A stretch of 64,000 nucleotides of DNA from an uncultured Ellagibacter sp. (GCA_934663775.1 CAKUKU010000004.1:62001-126000); one strand, 5' to 3'; positions 47,020 to 56,190 are shown, counted from the first letter of the stretch. The notes: generated by a model not told the origin, from the letters alone. Numbers and translations: made by a program.

Positions 47020-48903
47020 CTACAGGCGGCCCTCATGGGCGACGGGCTTGTGGGCGCGGCGCTTCTCGAGCAGCTCCTTTTGAAGCGCGGTCACCGCCTG
47101 GAAGAGGAAGTCGTATTCCTCGGTTCCCGCCTTCGACTCGTCGGCGAGCTGCGCCCGAAGCTCTTCGATCGCATCTTCCGCATCGCCGATGGCGAGCTCC
47201 TCGGCGAGAAAGCGCGCGATTTCCTCGGGCGACGCCGTGTCCGACCCCGATCCCCCCGCGGTAAGCAGGCGCCCTGCGCGGGCGTCGGCTGCGCTCGCGT
47301 TCGAGACGACCACAGCCGCGCTCGCAGCGGGGTCGCCCGTAAGCGTGTCAAGCAAGCTTGCGGCGATGGCGGCATGCAGCGAATCGTGCCACTGCGTCTG
47401 CGCGAGACCGTCGGCATGCGCGAGCGCCACGAGCGGATTCTGCGCAAGCACGGCGAGAAACTCGCGTTCGAGGCGCAGCCGGTTGAGCTCGGGCTTCGCG
47501 AGTTTTCGCGCTGGGGCGGTCCTTGTGGCCTGCAAGCGCTCGGGGGTACTTTGGTCATCGCGCGAATAGCGCGCGAGCGGCTCGAGCTTCGAAAGCGCGT
47601 CAAGCGCGTCTTCCTCGCGAGCACGCGTGCGCCCGGCGATCTGAATCGCGTAGTCCTTCGCAAGGAGCGAGTCCTTGATGGGCGCGAGCACGGAGAGCGC
47701 CGATGCGAGCGCAGCCGAGCGCCCCTCAGCCGTGGAGAGGTCATATGCGGCCAAACGGCGGTCGATGCCGTATTTCAAAAGCGGCTCGGCATCGTCGATC
47801 ATCGGCTCGAGCTCGGCGGCGCCGTACGATGCCATGAACTCCGCGGGATCGAGGTTATCGGGCAGGGTGACGGCGCAAAGCTCGATCCGCGTTTTCCCCG
47901 CTTCGGGCGTCATCGAGGAATCGATGAACTCGAGCGCTCGGTCGGCAGCCTTCTGACCTGCGGCGTCTCCGTCGAAAAGATAGACGATCTTCTTTTGCGC
48001 ATGGCGCGCGAGGACGCGGATATGGCGCATGGTGAGCGCGGTGCCGAGCGTGGCGACGGCGTTTCGCACCCCGCCCTCGTGCAACGCGATCACGTCGGTG
48101 TAGCCTTCGCACACGATGGCTACACCACTCGACGCCATGGCAACTTTCGCCTGGTCGAGCCCATAGAGCACCTGCGATTTATGGAACAGCGGCGTCTCTT
48201 GGGTATTGAGGTACTTAGGCTCCCCCGCGCCGATGACGCGCCCGCCGAACGCGATGCAGTCCCCCGAGACATCGTTTATGGGGAACATGATGCGGTCGTA
48301 GAAGCGGTCGTGCAGCCTTCCCTGGGCGTTGCGGATGCACACGTTCGCCTCGACCATCTCGTCGGGCTTGAAGCCTCGTGCCGACAGGTGGCGTGAAAGC
48401 TCGCCACGGCCGGGCGCAAAGCCAAGGTTCCACTTGTTAGGGACCTCTTTGTTCAAGCCGCGCCCCGCAAGGTATTCGCGCGCGGCTTGCGCCATGGGCG
48501 CCTTCGAGCGCATGAGCTGTAAGTGGTAGAACTCCGCCGTCGCCTTGCAGACGTCCTTAAGGCGCGCCTTCTTGCTCGCAGGCGCCGACGGCTTGCCGCC
48601 AACCTCCACGATGTCGATGTGCGCGCGCTCGGCGAGCCTGTGCACCGCCTCGGGAAACGAAAGGTCCTCCGCCTTCATGATGAACGCGAACACGTCGCCG
48701 CCCTCGCCGCAGCCGAAGCAGTGCCACAGCTGAAGCGCGGGGTCGATCTTGCACGAAGGGGTCTTCTCGTTGTGAAAGGGGCAGCAGCACCAAAAGTCGC
48801 GCCCGCGCTGCTTCACGGGAACGCGCTCGCCGAACACGGCGACGATGTCGCTCGCGTCGCGAACCTTCTGGATGTCTTCGTCGGTTATGCGCCCACCGGG
48901 CAT
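47020..48903 (-). CDS. dnaG: DNA primase
   Basis: Synthesises RNA primers at the replication fork. The N-terminal CHC2 zinc finger (CPFHNEKTPSC, HCFGCGEGGD) is followed by the TOPRIM core (VCEGYTDVIALHEGG, LFDGDAAGQKAADRA) and a C-terminal helicase-interaction region. 627 residues. The ATG at 48903 starts just before the stop of the membrane protein gene is reached upstream (11-base gap). No rpoD or rpsU is adjacent, unlike the macromolecular-synthesis operon of other bacteria. Confidence 0.96.
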   Translation of the reverse strand: MPGGRITDEDIQKVRDASDIVAVFGERVPVKQRGRDFWCCCPFHNEKTPSCKIDPALQLWHCFGCGEGGDVFAFIMKAEDLSFPEAVHRLAERAHIDIVEVGGKPSAPASKKARLKDVCKATAEFYHLQLMRSKAPMAQAAREYLAGRGLNKEVPNKWNLGFAPGRGELSRHLSARGFKPDEMVEANVCIRNAQGRLHDRFYDRIMFPINDVSGDCIAFGGRVIGAGEPKYLNTQETPLFHKSQVLYGLDQAKVAMASSGVAIVCEGYTDVIALHEGGVRNAVATLGTALTMRHIRVLARHAQKKIVYLFDGDAAGQKAADRALEFIDSSMTPEAGKTRIELCAVTLPDNLDPAEFMASYGAAELEPMIDDAEPLLKYGIDRRLAAYDLSTAEGRSAALASALSVLAPIKDSLLAKDYAIQIAGRTRAREEDALDALSKLEPLARYSRDDQSTPERLQATRTAPARKLAKPELNRLRLEREFLAVLAQNPLVALAHADGLAQTQWHDSLHAAIAASLLDTLTGDPAASAAVVVSNASAADARAGRLLTAGGSGSDTASPEEIARFLAEELAIGDAEDAIEELRAQLADESKAGTEEYDFLFQAVTALQKELLEKRRAHKPVAHEGRL

Positions 48904-48913
48904 GAGCTCTCGC

Positions 48914-49618
48914 CTACTTGCGGGGCTCGGACGGCAAGCTGGAAATAGGGCGGTTGCGTTTGTCGAGGCGTTTCGCCTGATCCCTCACGTGCTCGGGCAC
49001 GTCCCATTCCTTGTCCTGCAAATCGAGCAGAAGGGCAGCCGCCGTGGTGCGTTGCGAGAGGCGCACGCAACCCACCGTCTCGTCGGCGAACTCGCGGGCG
49101 AAGGTGACGCGCGCGGGAAGGACGGCGGCGCCGATGGATGCCCCGACCGCGCCGAAAATGGAGGTGAACGCGTTCACCTCGGAGGTGGGCACGGAAACGT
49201 AGACCTGCGTGAACATGATGAGAACGGTGCACCCGATGGCAAGCCCCACCACCGTGTAGCAAAAAGCGCGCCCCGCGTCGCTTTTCCCGCACACGGCAGT
49301 CGAGATGATAAGCGACAGGAGCAGCGACGCCACGGTAAGCACGTTCCCGTAAGAGGTGATCGGCCCATACATCGTCAGAACCGCGCAGACGGCGGCGATG
49401 GCCACGCACGGGAGCAGGACCTTCTTCGCAATCTCGCCGCGTGCGAATTCCTTTTCGGCGGACAGGATGCGCGTGCGCACGACCTTGCCATGCGGCCAGC
49501 GAAAAGAGCCCGTCGGGTGCTCTCGGCCAAGACCGGAGAGATCGTCGACCTTAGACGACAGAACCCCGAGAACGCCAATCACCACGATGACGAGCAAAAT
49601 GATCAATACCCACGGCAT
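48914..49618 (-). CDS. Multi-pass membrane protein of unknown function
   Basis: 234 residues. One N-terminal helix (about 3-23), then a soluble stretch with HPTGSFRWPHGKVVRTR, then four hydrophobic segments (about 66-160), and a C-terminal soluble part ending with a basic tail. The ATG at 49618 has GAAGGGA at good distance; the frame also opens from a TTG at 49633. I do not recognise the family. It is cotranscribed with dnaG. Confidence 0.7.
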   Translation of the reverse strand: MPWVLIILLVIVVIGVLGVLSSKVDDLSGLGREHPTGSFRWPHGKVVRTRILSAEKEFARGEIAKKVLLPCVAIAAVCAVLTMYGPITSYGNVLTVASLLLSLIISTAVCGKSDAGRAFCYTVVGLAIGCTVLIMFTQVYVSVPTSEVNAFTSIFGAVGASIGAAVLPARVTFAREFADETVGCVRLSQRTTAAALLLDLQDKEWDVPEHVRDQAKRLDKRNRPISSLPSEPRK

Positions 49619-49753
49619 GGAAAGTCCCTTCAAGCGATGAGGCGGCTACTTTTCATTTCGCACTATGGTAGCACGACTGGGGCGCCCCGCCCCTCGACTC
49701 CGAGCGATTGCGCAGCTCTCCTATAACCTCACGCGAGCGGGCAGCCCCGAAGC

Positions 49754-49759
49754 TATAAT
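49754..49759 (+). promoter_or_regulatory. Candidate -10 of dgt
   Basis: Perfect TATAAT on the plus strand, 62 bases before the chosen dgt ATG. No clear -35. An in-frame ATG overlaps its last base (start 49758-49760 region), which argues that translation begins further downstream. Confidence 0.5.
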
Positions 49760-49820
49760 GACGCAGAGAATGCACGCGGCGCGAGACTCGCCGCACGCGA
49801 AAGGCGAAGGTGAGGCCATC

Positions 49821-51047
49821 ATGTCGCAGCAGATTCCCTATCTCTCGATCGACCCGGAAATAGAAGAGCGCATTCGCGCCGACCGCGAGGCGGGGCGCAA
49901 AAGCCCCTATCGTTTTCGCGACGAGGACATAGCGCGTCGCGAGGCAAATCCCCACGACGAGGCGACGATCGCCCGCCCCGCCTTCGCGCGCGACATCGAG
50001 AAGATCGTGAACATGCCCGCATACAACCGCTATGCGGGGAAAACGCAGGTGTTCTCCTTCGTCGAGAACGACGACATCTGCCGCCGCGGCCTGCACGTGC
50101 AGCTCGTGAGCCGCGTCGCTCGGGGAATCGGGCGGCTGCTCGGGTTGAACGGCGACCTCATCGAGGCGATCGCTCTTGGGCACGATTTGGGGCACACGCC
50201 CTTCGGGCATGCGGGCGAGAGATTCCTATCGCGCAGCTATCACGAGCGCACCGGGCGCTACTTCAACCACAACGTGCATTCCGTGCGCGTGCTCGATCAA
50301 CTCTATCGACGCAACGTGAGCCTGCAGACGCTCGACGGCGTGCTCTGCCACAACGGCGAATTCGCGCAGCAGACGCTCGAGCGTGGATGTGTGGGAACCT
50401 TTGAGAATCTCGATGCGCTCGTGGAAAAGTGCACGGCCGACGAGCGCGCCATCGGCACGCTTCGCCCCTCCACCCTCGAAGGGTGCGTCGTGCGCGTGGC
50501 AGACATGATCGCATATGTGGGCAAGGACCGACAAGATGCGATGGACATGGGTGCGCTCGACTCGCTTGACGCGTTTGACTCAACCGTGATGGGGAAAAGC
50601 AACGCGCAGATCATCAACAACCTCACCGCCGACATCGTGAACGCGAGCTACGGGCGCGACCGCATCGCAATGAGCGAAGAGATGTTCGCCGACTTGAAGC
50701 GTGCGAAACGGCAGAACTACGAACTCATCTACGAGAAAGAAGGCCTTGCGGCAAGCGACGGCATCACCGTCGGGCAGATGTTCGAGGAAGTCTACGCGAA
50801 GCTGCTGGCCGATTTGCTTGAGGGCCGCGAGGATTCGGCCATCTTCATGCACCACATCGATTACCTGGCGCGTAAATCGCGCTCGATCACGCGCGAGGGG
50901 TATGTTGACGGCACCGAGCCGAACCAGATCGTGGTCGACTACATCGCCTCGATGACGGACAACTATTTTCTGGCCCTCTACGCGCACCTGTTTCCCGAGC
51001 GAGCCGACCGCGTGCGGATGCGCGGGTACTGCTCCGACTTGCGCTAG
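49821..51047 (+). CDS. dgt: dGTPase-like HD-domain triphosphohydrolase
   Basis: Hydrolyses dNTPs to nucleosides and triphosphate. The HD motif is intact: [15 protein letters not shown], with upstream His in [13 protein letters not shown] and the later Asp in [12 protein letters not shown]. 408 residues. The start at 49821 ([11 protein letters not shown]) has AAGGTGAGG upstream; the open frame runs back to 49665 through the promoter. dgt next to dnaG is common in Gram-positives, here on opposite strands. The stop overlaps the rnhA end by four bases. Confidence 0.92.
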   Translation: MSQQIPYLSIDPEIEERIRADREAGRKSPYRFRDEDIARREANPHDEATIARPAFARDIEKIVNMPAYNRYAGKTQVFSFVENDDICRRGLHVQLVSRVARGIGRLLGLNGDLIEAIALGHDLGHTPFGHAGERFLSRSYHERTGRYFNHNVHSVRVLDQLYRRNVSLQTLDGVLCHNGEFAQQTLERGCVGTFENLDALVEKCTADERAIGTLRPSTLEGCVVRVADMIAYVGKDRQDAMDMGALDSLDAFDSTVMGKSNAQIINNLTADIVNASYGRDRIAMSEEMFADLKRAKRQNYELIYEKEGLAASDGITVGQMFEEVYAKLLADLLEGREDSAIFMHHIDYLARKSRSITREGYVDGTEPNQIVVDYIASMTDNYFLALYAHLFPERADRVRMRGYCSDLR

Positions 51048-51520
51048 GCGAGAAAGCCTTCGTCGACGAGGAGGTCGCTTCCGTCCGCCGCAGCGGTCGC
51101 GAGCGCATCGCAGCGCTCGTTTTCGGGATGCCCCGCGTGCCCCTTCACCCAGATGAAGGAAACCTCGTGCGGTTTCTTCGCCTCGAGCAGGCGCTTCCAC
51201 AGATCGATGTTTTTGACGGGTTCCTTCTTCGCGTTCTTCCACCCGCGCTTTTGCCAACCTTCCACCCAATGCTGGTTGAAGGCGTTCACGACGTATTGCG
51301 AGTCGGAATGCACCTCGACGATGCAGGGGCGCTTGAGCGCCTCGAGCGCGACGATCACGCCGAGCAGTTCCATGCGATTGTTCGTCGTGTTGGAAAAGCC
51401 CTGCGAAAGCTCGCGCTCGTGCAGCGCGCCCTTCGTGTCCACGAATTGCAGCACGCAGCCGTAGCCGCCGGGACCGGGGTTCCCCCGTGAAGAGCCGTCG
51501 GTGTAGATGGTGACTTTCAT
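51044..51520 (-). CDS. rnhA: Ribonuclease HI
   Basis: Cuts RNA in RNA-DNA hybrids. The catalytic residues are visible as [10 protein letters not shown] (Asp), NRMELLGV (Glu), HSDSQYV (Asp) and NERCDALA (Asp), with an intact basic handle ([16 protein letters not shown]). 158 residues. The start is ATG 51520 with AAAGGA four bases upstream. It converges on dgt. Confidence 0.95.
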   Translation of the reverse strand: MKVTIYTDGSSRGNPGPGGYGCVLQFVDTKGALHERELSQGFSNTTNNRMELLGVIVALEALKRPCIVEVHSDSQYVVNAFNQHWVEGWQKRGWKNAKKEPVKNIDLWKRLLEAKKPHEVSFIWVKGHAGHPENERCDALATAAADGSDLLVDEGFLA

Positions 51521-51540
51521 AGCGTCCTTTCGCATAGCGC

Positions 51541-51578
51541 AAAGTGGGCGGGGCCCGTTCGGAGCGCCCGCCCGCTTT
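51541..51578 (-). terminator. Hairpin between the P-type ATPase gene and rnhA
   Basis: A 12-base stem AAAGTGGGCGGG/CCCGCCCGCTTT (51541-51552 with 51567-51578, one G-T pair), 14-base loop, 49 bases after the ATPase stop. The U-tract is weak (ACTTT). Confidence 0.55.
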
Positions 51579-51626
51579 CAAGATACCCGAGCCATCGCGC
51601 GATGGAAAGGGAATTTTACCTCAAGG

Positions 51627-53708
51627 TTAGAGATTGTACGACCGCGAGCTGTGGAGGCTGAGCGCGATCGTCGACGCGTTGTGCAGAAGCGAGGACGTCT
51701 GGGGCGTGATGATGCCCCCAACGCCTAATGCAAGCAGCGCCGAGTTGAAGCCGATGGTTTGCGCGAAGGTCGCGTCCATGCGGCCCATGAGGCTTTGCGA
51801 GAGCTTGCGCATGCGCACGATCGCCCCAAGGTCGCCTTCTGACAGCGTGATGTCGGCCACCTCCTTCGCGATTGCGGTGCCCTGCCCCATGGCGATGCCC
51901 ACATCCGCCGCGGAAAGCGCGGGCGAGTCGTTCACGCCGTCGCCCACCATGACGACCTTGCAACCTTCCGAGCGCAGCTGCTCGACGACGGCGTGTTTGC
52001 CCTCGGGGAGCATGTTAGCGCGGAACTCGGTGATCCCCACCGATTCGGCAACGCGGGCCGCCGTCTTCTCGTTGTCGCCGGTCAGCATGATGATTCGCTT
52101 GAAGCCGAGCTCGCGAAGCTCGCCGAGCGCCTCGCTCACGCCCGATTTCAAGGGGTCGTCGATGCCGATGACGCCCACAAGCTCGCCGTCGACGGCGAGA
52201 TAGAGCGTGGAGAGCCCCTGCGTCTCAGCGTCGATCGACGCCTGGGCCTCATCGGTCACGACAACGCCCTCGTCCTCGACGACGAAGTGCTTCGAGCCGA
52301 TGACGGCTCGCTTGCCGTCAAGCGAGCTCGCGATGCCGTGCGCGACGATGTACTCGACCGCCGCGTGGCGCTCGCGGTGCTTTAAGTTCTTCTCGGCCGC
52401 AGCGCGGACGACCGCTCGGGCGACCGGGTGCGGGAAGTGCTCTTCCAGACACGCCGCGAAGCGCAAAACCTGCGTGCGGTTCCAGCCGTCTAGGGGGAGG
52501 ACGCATTTGACCTTCGGTTGGGCCTCGGTAAGCGTGCCCGTCTTGTCGAAGACGATGGTGTCTGCCTGGGCAAACGCCTCGAAATGCTTGGAACCCTTCA
52601 CCGTGAAGCCCGCGTTGGCCGCCTGGCTCATGGCGGAGAGCACCGAAATCGAGCCCGTGAGCTTCAGCGCGCAGGAGTAATCGACCATAAGCGCTGCGGA
52701 AGTCTTAACGAGGCTGCGCGTCGTGAGCGCGACGATACCCGCGAGCAGGAAGTTCCAGGGGACGATGCGGTCGGCCAAACGCTCGCGCTTGGTCTGGGCC
52801 TCCGATTTCAGGCCCTCCGACATCTCGACGAGCGAGACGATGGAGCGCAGCTTCGTCTCGCCCGACGCCGCGCGAACGCGGATGAAGATCTCGCCGCCCT
52901 CGCACGCCGTGCCCGCGAAGACGTCGTCGCCCACCGTGCGCTCGACGGCAAGCGGCTCGCCGGTCAGCGTGGACTGGTTCACCATCGCCACGCCGCGCTC
53001 GACGACGCCGTCGACGCTTATCGGCATTCCCGTGCGCACGACGATGAGATCGCCCGGCGCGAGGTTCGCCGTCGGCGTGGAAATCTCCTCGCCCCCTTCA
53101 ATGAGCTGGGAGTTTTCGGGCGCACCCAAAAGCGAGTAGATGAGCTGGTTCTCGGAGCGCGCCCGCGTGTAGTCCTCGAGCGTCTCGCCTAAATCGAGCA
53201 GGAACATCGTGGATCCCGCCGTGGAGAAGTCGCCCTTCACGAAGGAGATGCCGATGGCCGCCGCGTCGAGGACAGGCACATCGAGTCTGCCGCGGGCAAG
53301 CGAGCGCAGCGCGGCGCGCAGGAAGAGTCGGTAGTGCCACACGGTGCGAACGATCCGCAGGGGCGCCGGCAGAAACCACTTGCGAGCGAAATGCGACCCG
53401 ACGAGAACCGCGATGTCCATCAGCAGCGAATGCGTGCGCACCGCAAGGGCGCCCGGGCAGGAGAGCTTCGCCTTCTCGATCGCCGCCACGTCGACCGCGT
53501 CCATCGCGGCGAGCACCGCGGCCCGGCCCTCATCCCCGCCGGAATACGAGACTGCAAGCGACCCGATTCGCGGATAGACGCTCACTTTCGAAGCGTATGG
53601 GCACGCCGTCATGAGGGATTCGAGCGCGTCAACGTCCGCTTCGGGCACGCGCCCGTAAAGCCGAACACGGACGCGCCCGGGGATCTCGTGTTCAATCTTA
53701 TACTTCAT
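51627..53708 (-). CDS. P1B-type metal-transporting ATPase with HMA_2-like N-terminus and atypical M4 motif
   Basis: 693 residues. The N-terminal domain (EHEIPGRVRVRLYGR) resembles the HMA_2 fold without a CxxC metal site. The actuator holds STLTGEP, the phosphorylation site is FDKTGTLTE (Asp388), then FPHPVARAV (the HP motif of P1B pumps) and VGDGVNDSPAL. In the M4 helix, where heavy-metal pumps have CPC or SPC, this has YSCALKL (344-350): one Cys and no Pro. The metal therefore cannot be assigned. The DUF6110 gene starts the operon 12 bases upstream. Confidence 0.9.
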   Translation of the reverse strand: MKYKIEHEIPGRVRVRLYGRVPEADVDALESLMTACPYASKVSVYPRIGSLAVSYSGGDEGRAAVLAAMDAVDVAAIEKAKLSCPGALAVRTHSLLMDIAVLVGSHFARKWFLPAPLRIVRTVWHYRLFLRAALRSLARGRLDVPVLDAAAIGISFVKGDFSTAGSTMFLLDLGETLEDYTRARSENQLIYSLLGAPENSQLIEGGEEISTPTANLAPGDLIVVRTGMPISVDGVVERGVAMVNQSTLTGEPLAVERTVGDDVFAGTACEGGEIFIRVRAASGETKLRSIVSLVEMSEGLKSEAQTKRERLADRIVPWNFLLAGIVALTTRSLVKTSAALMVDYSCALKLTGSISVLSAMSQAANAGFTVKGSKHFEAFAQADTIVFDKTGTLTEAQPKVKCVLPLDGWNRTQVLRFAACLEEHFPHPVARAVVRAAAEKNLKHRERHAAVEYIVAHGIASSLDGKRAVIGSKHFVVEDEGVVVTDEAQASIDAETQGLSTLYLAVDGELVGVIGIDDPLKSGVSEALGELRELGFKRIIMLTGDNEKTAARVAESVGITEFRANMLPEGKHAVVEQLRSEGCKVVMVGDGVNDSPALSAADVGIAMGQGTAIAKEVADITLSEGDLGAIVRMRKLSQSLMGRMDATFAQTIGFNSALLALGVGGIITPQTSSLLHNASTIALSLHSSRSYNL

Positions 53709-53720
53709 CGATTGGCTTCT

Positions 53721-53975
53721 TTACTTTTCGTCCTTGGCTTCTTCGGCCTTGTCGGAATCCTCGAGATTGATGTAGCTGGCCTCGGCGACGATGTCGTCGA
53801 CCTGGGCTTTCGCCTGCTCGACGATGTTCTGGTAGCCCTGCTTCACCTGCATGCCCTTAGCAACCCCCTGCACGTAGCACTTCTTGGCGGTCTTGGACGT
53901 GAGCGCCTTCACGCCAACCGTGCCGGCAAGAAAGCCAGCGCCGACAAGCAGGGTGTTGAACGTCGATTTCTTCAT
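53721..53975 (-). CDS. DUF6110-type small protein, P-type ATPase partner
   Basis: 84 residues: a glycine-rich hydrophobic N-terminus (FNTLLVGAGFLAGTVGVKAL, probably membrane-associated), then an amphipathic helical part and an acidic Lys/Glu tail. I recognise it as the DUF6110 type often found next to HMA_2-type ATPases. The gene lies 12 bases before the ATPase start, so the pair is one transcript. The function is unknown; an accessory subunit or metal chaperone is inference. Confidence 0.8.
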   Translation of the reverse strand: MKKSTFNTLLVGAGFLAGTVGVKALTSKTAKKCYVQGVAKGMQVKQGYQNIVEQAKAQVDDIVAEASYINLEDSDKAEEAKDEK

Positions 53976-53997
53976 AGGGAATCCCTTCTCTCAATTG

Positions 53998-54023
53998 TTA
54001 GGCAACCTACAAAGTTCGCCTAA
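53998..54023 (-). promoter_or_regulatory. DtxR/MntR-like operator candidate before the ATPase operon
   Basis: TTAGGCAACCTAC (53998-54010) is a near-perfect TTAGG-N3-CCTAa palindrome. Together with GCCTAA at 54018-54023 it also forms TTAGGC-N14-GCCTAA. TTAGG/CCTAA half-sites are typical of metal-dependent DtxR-family repressors. The sites lie 23-48 bases before the DUF6110 ATG. A TACAAT -10-like hexamer is upstream at 54041-54046 (minus strand). Confidence 0.5.
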
Positions 54024-54049
54024 ACTAACCAACAGAGTGATTGTAAGCC

Positions 54050-54073
54050 CAGGGTAACGACCAGGGTAACGAC
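54050..54073. repeat. 12-base tandem direct repeat
   Basis: CAGGGTAACGAC occurs twice with no gap (54050-54061 and 54062-54073), between the LuxR gene and the ATPase operon promoter. It could be a replication slip or a tandem regulator site. Confidence 0.8.
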
Positions 54074-54103
54074 GGGCGGAAGGAATTCAAAGAAATCGTA
54101 AAG

Positions 54104-55597
54104 TTAGCTACGGCTTTCAGCGAAATCGATGAGCTCTTGACGGTTGTGGACGCCGCACTTCGCGTAAATGCGCCGAAGATGCGTGTCGACGGTACTCTTC
54201 GAGATGCAGAGCTCGCTCGCGATGCGCTCGCCCGTGCGGCCTTTGAGCGCGAGGGGCAAAACCTCCGCCTCGCGTGGGGAAAGACCCACCTCGGCGCTCA
54301 CGCGACGGCACGTGGCGTCGAAGCGATCGAGCGTGATGGCAACCTGCGAGAGCATGGAAAAATCGCGCTCGGTGAACAGGAAGAGATACGCGAGAAGCGC
54401 GCACAGGCCCGCAAGCGCGCTCATGACGTGGGCGGACGCGATTCCCGGAAACGCGATGTCGAAGATGTTGCCGACGACGAGCCCCAAAAACTCACCGAGG
54501 AAAAGCGCCGCAAAGCCGCGCCCGAACGAAACCGCGGCGTCGCCCCCGTCGATTTTTCCCATGACGAGGAAAAGCGAGATCATGACGACGATAAGCGAGA
54601 GGAAGCCCGACATCGCGATCGCCTCCCCCGGAACCCCGACGTCGCTTAGGACTTCGACGAAAAGAAAGCCACCCATGAGAAGAAGCACCGATAGGCGATA
54701 CGTTCCGCCGAGCGGACCTGTGTGGTCTCCCTGGATGAAGGCGATGCCGCGCGAGATGAACGCAAGCATCCCCGAGCCCGCTTGCGGAACCTCGCTGGGA
54801 AGGCGCTCTGCACCCTCGCCCCCGAAGAGTTGGAGCGCAGCTAGGCAGAAGAGGATGAAGAGCACGAGCGTGACGGGGAGCGTCGGCGTGGCGTCCATGC
54901 CCGGGTCGGACCCGTAGGTTTGCATGATGCCCGTGGCAAGCCCAAAGAGAAGCGTCCCCAGAAGAAGACGTCGCGTGAAGCGGTTTCGCGTGACGGGCGC
55001 ATCTTGCGAGGACGCATCGGCGGCGTCGGGCACGCTCGGCGCATCGCCCATACGTGAGAGCAAAAGCAGCAAGGCGAACGTCAGCAGAGGAAGGATGCAG
55101 ATGATGAGCTCCACTTCCTCAGGCAGGGCGCCCGACCCCAAAAGAAAGCAGAAGGCGGCACCGAGGGCGGAGCCGATGAGCGCCTCGGGGACAGACTGCT
55201 CGATTTCCGTTGCTCCGAGCGCGCGGCCCCATGCGGCAAACACGACGCCGCTTGGCGCGCCGACGAGAAGCCCCTCTATCCCGAGAAGCGCCCCATCGTG
55301 CGTGCCGAGAAGATGCGTCGCAAGCGATCCCGAAACCATCAGAACCGAACAGACGGCAACGCAGGGAACGGAAAGCAAGCGCGCGCGAAGGCGAGACGAC
55401 CCGAACGCGCAGGTACCCAGCGCGAGCGACATGAAAAAAAGCGTGAACAGAAGCTCACCGCGCTCGAAGGTAAGGCCACCGAGGGAAAACGAGCAGTTCG
55501 AGCCCATATAGAGAAGCCCGATGACGAATGCTTGGAAAGAGGCGAAGCCCAGGATGGCGCGGCGGGCGCGCTTCTGACTACCCTGCTTGCGCTGCAT
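54104..55597 (-). CDS. LuxR-family regulator with polytopic membrane domain
   Basis: 497 residues. About 12 hydrophobic helices fill residues 10-420, in an MFS-like arrangement split by a charged loop (SVPDAADASSQDAPVTRNR). A C-terminal LuxR HTH follows (GLSPREAEVLPLALKGRTGE, RIASELCISKSTVDTHLRRI). This architecture is expanded in Eggerthella and relatives, where such genes sit by reductase operons. Its target here is unclear; the neighbouring ATPase operon is downstream on the same strand. AAGGAGGT precedes the ATG. Confidence 0.9.
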   Translation of the reverse strand: MQRKQGSQKRARRAILGFASFQAFVIGLLYMGSNCSFSLGGLTFERGELLFTLFFMSLALGTCAFGSSRLRARLLSVPCVAVCSVLMVSGSLATHLLGTHDGALLGIEGLLVGAPSGVVFAAWGRALGATEIEQSVPEALIGSALGAAFCFLLGSGALPEEVELIICILPLLTFALLLLLSRMGDAPSVPDAADASSQDAPVTRNRFTRRLLLGTLLFGLATGIMQTYGSDPGMDATPTLPVTLVLFILFCLAALQLFGGEGAERLPSEVPQAGSGMLAFISRGIAFIQGDHTGPLGGTYRLSVLLLMGGFLFVEVLSDVGVPGEAIAMSGFLSLIVVMISLFLVMGKIDGGDAAVSFGRGFAALFLGEFLGLVVGNIFDIAFPGIASAHVMSALAGLCALLAYLFLFTERDFSMLSQVAITLDRFDATCRRVSAEVGLSPREAEVLPLALKGRTGERIASELCISKSTVDTHLRRIYAKCGVHNRQELIDFAESRS

Positions 55598-55669
55598 GGC
55601 CCGACCTCCTTGAAATCATCGTTTCGCCGTTGACTGTTTTCACGCATTCGATGATACCCCTCCCCTATG

Positions 55670-55702
55670 AAAAAAAAGGCGCACAGCGTAAAGCCATGCG
55701 CC
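55670..55702 (-). terminator. Terminator of tatA
   Basis: GGCGCA/TGCGCC stem (55678-55683 with 55697-55702) followed on the minus strand by eight T residues (55677-55670). A textbook intrinsic terminator 32 bases after the tatA stop. Confidence 0.85.
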
Positions 55703-55734
55703 CAAGGGAAGGGTTGGTTTGTCGGGCGGTGCGC

Positions 55735-56013
55735 CTATTCGGCTGCAGCCACCTTTTTCACGACGCGCTTCTTGGTTGCCTTCGGAGCCTCCTCGGCATC
55801 TTCGGCCGCCTCGGATTCGACGACGTTTTCGGCAACTTCCGCGTCGTCTTTAGCCTCTTCGACCTTCTTGTTGGAACCTAAGCCCTCGCGAAGGCCCTTG
55901 ACCGACTTGCCGATGGCGCTACCGAGTTTCGGAAGGTTCTTCGGTCCGAAGATAAGAAGGACGACGACGAGGATGATAAGAAGTTCAGGGGTTCCCATTC
56001 CGAGGATTTTCAT
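55735..56013 (-). CDS. tatA: Twin-arginine translocase subunit TatA
   Basis: 92 residues: N-terminal membrane helix (PELLIILVVVLLIFGPKNLP with the family FGPKNLPKLG hinge), amphipathic helix (LGSAIGKSVKGLREGL), then an acidic, Ala-rich tail ending with a basic patch (ATKKRVVKKVAAAE). Forms the translocation pore for folded Tat substrates such as the flavoprotein at 44825-46468. tatC is not in the window. It is a single-gene unit with its own terminator. Confidence 0.92.
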   Translation of the reverse strand: MKILGMGTPELLIILVVVLLIFGPKNLPKLGSAIGKSVKGLREGLGSNKKVEEAKDDAEVAENVVESEAAEDAEEAPKATKKRVVKKVAAAE

Positions 56014-56104
56014 AACCGCGCTCCTTTGCGATCGCTTAAACCGTTGCGTTGCCGCGACTATGGCGCAACGGGCACTCCCAAACCATCATGTAAACCAATG
56101 ATTT

Positions 56105-56155
56105 TGTCGCATGACAAAAAATTACCCTTGTCATGTATTTGCATGACAAGGGTAA
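56105..56155 (-). terminator. Terminator of the ribF operon, with a third copy of the stem motif
   Basis: A perfect 14-base stem TTACCCTTGTCATG with its complement (56122-56135 and 56142-56155), six-base loop, then TTTTTT on the minus strand. Another CATGACA at 56110-56116 can pair with TGTCATG in the stem, so two mutually exclusive hairpins are possible. Confidence 0.85.
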
Positions 56156-56190
56156 AGTTGCTGGTAAAATGCGAATTTAATAAAACTAAG

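Noticed and set aside
46649..47036. Overlapping short frames on both strands around the LuxR remnant
   Set aside because: Only the frame ending at 46976 encodes a recognisable domain (LuxR HTH); the others are its shadows.
46993..48396. Plus-strand open frame of 467 codons opposite dnaG
   Set aside because: Antisense shadow of dnaG, with no start signal and no family likeness.
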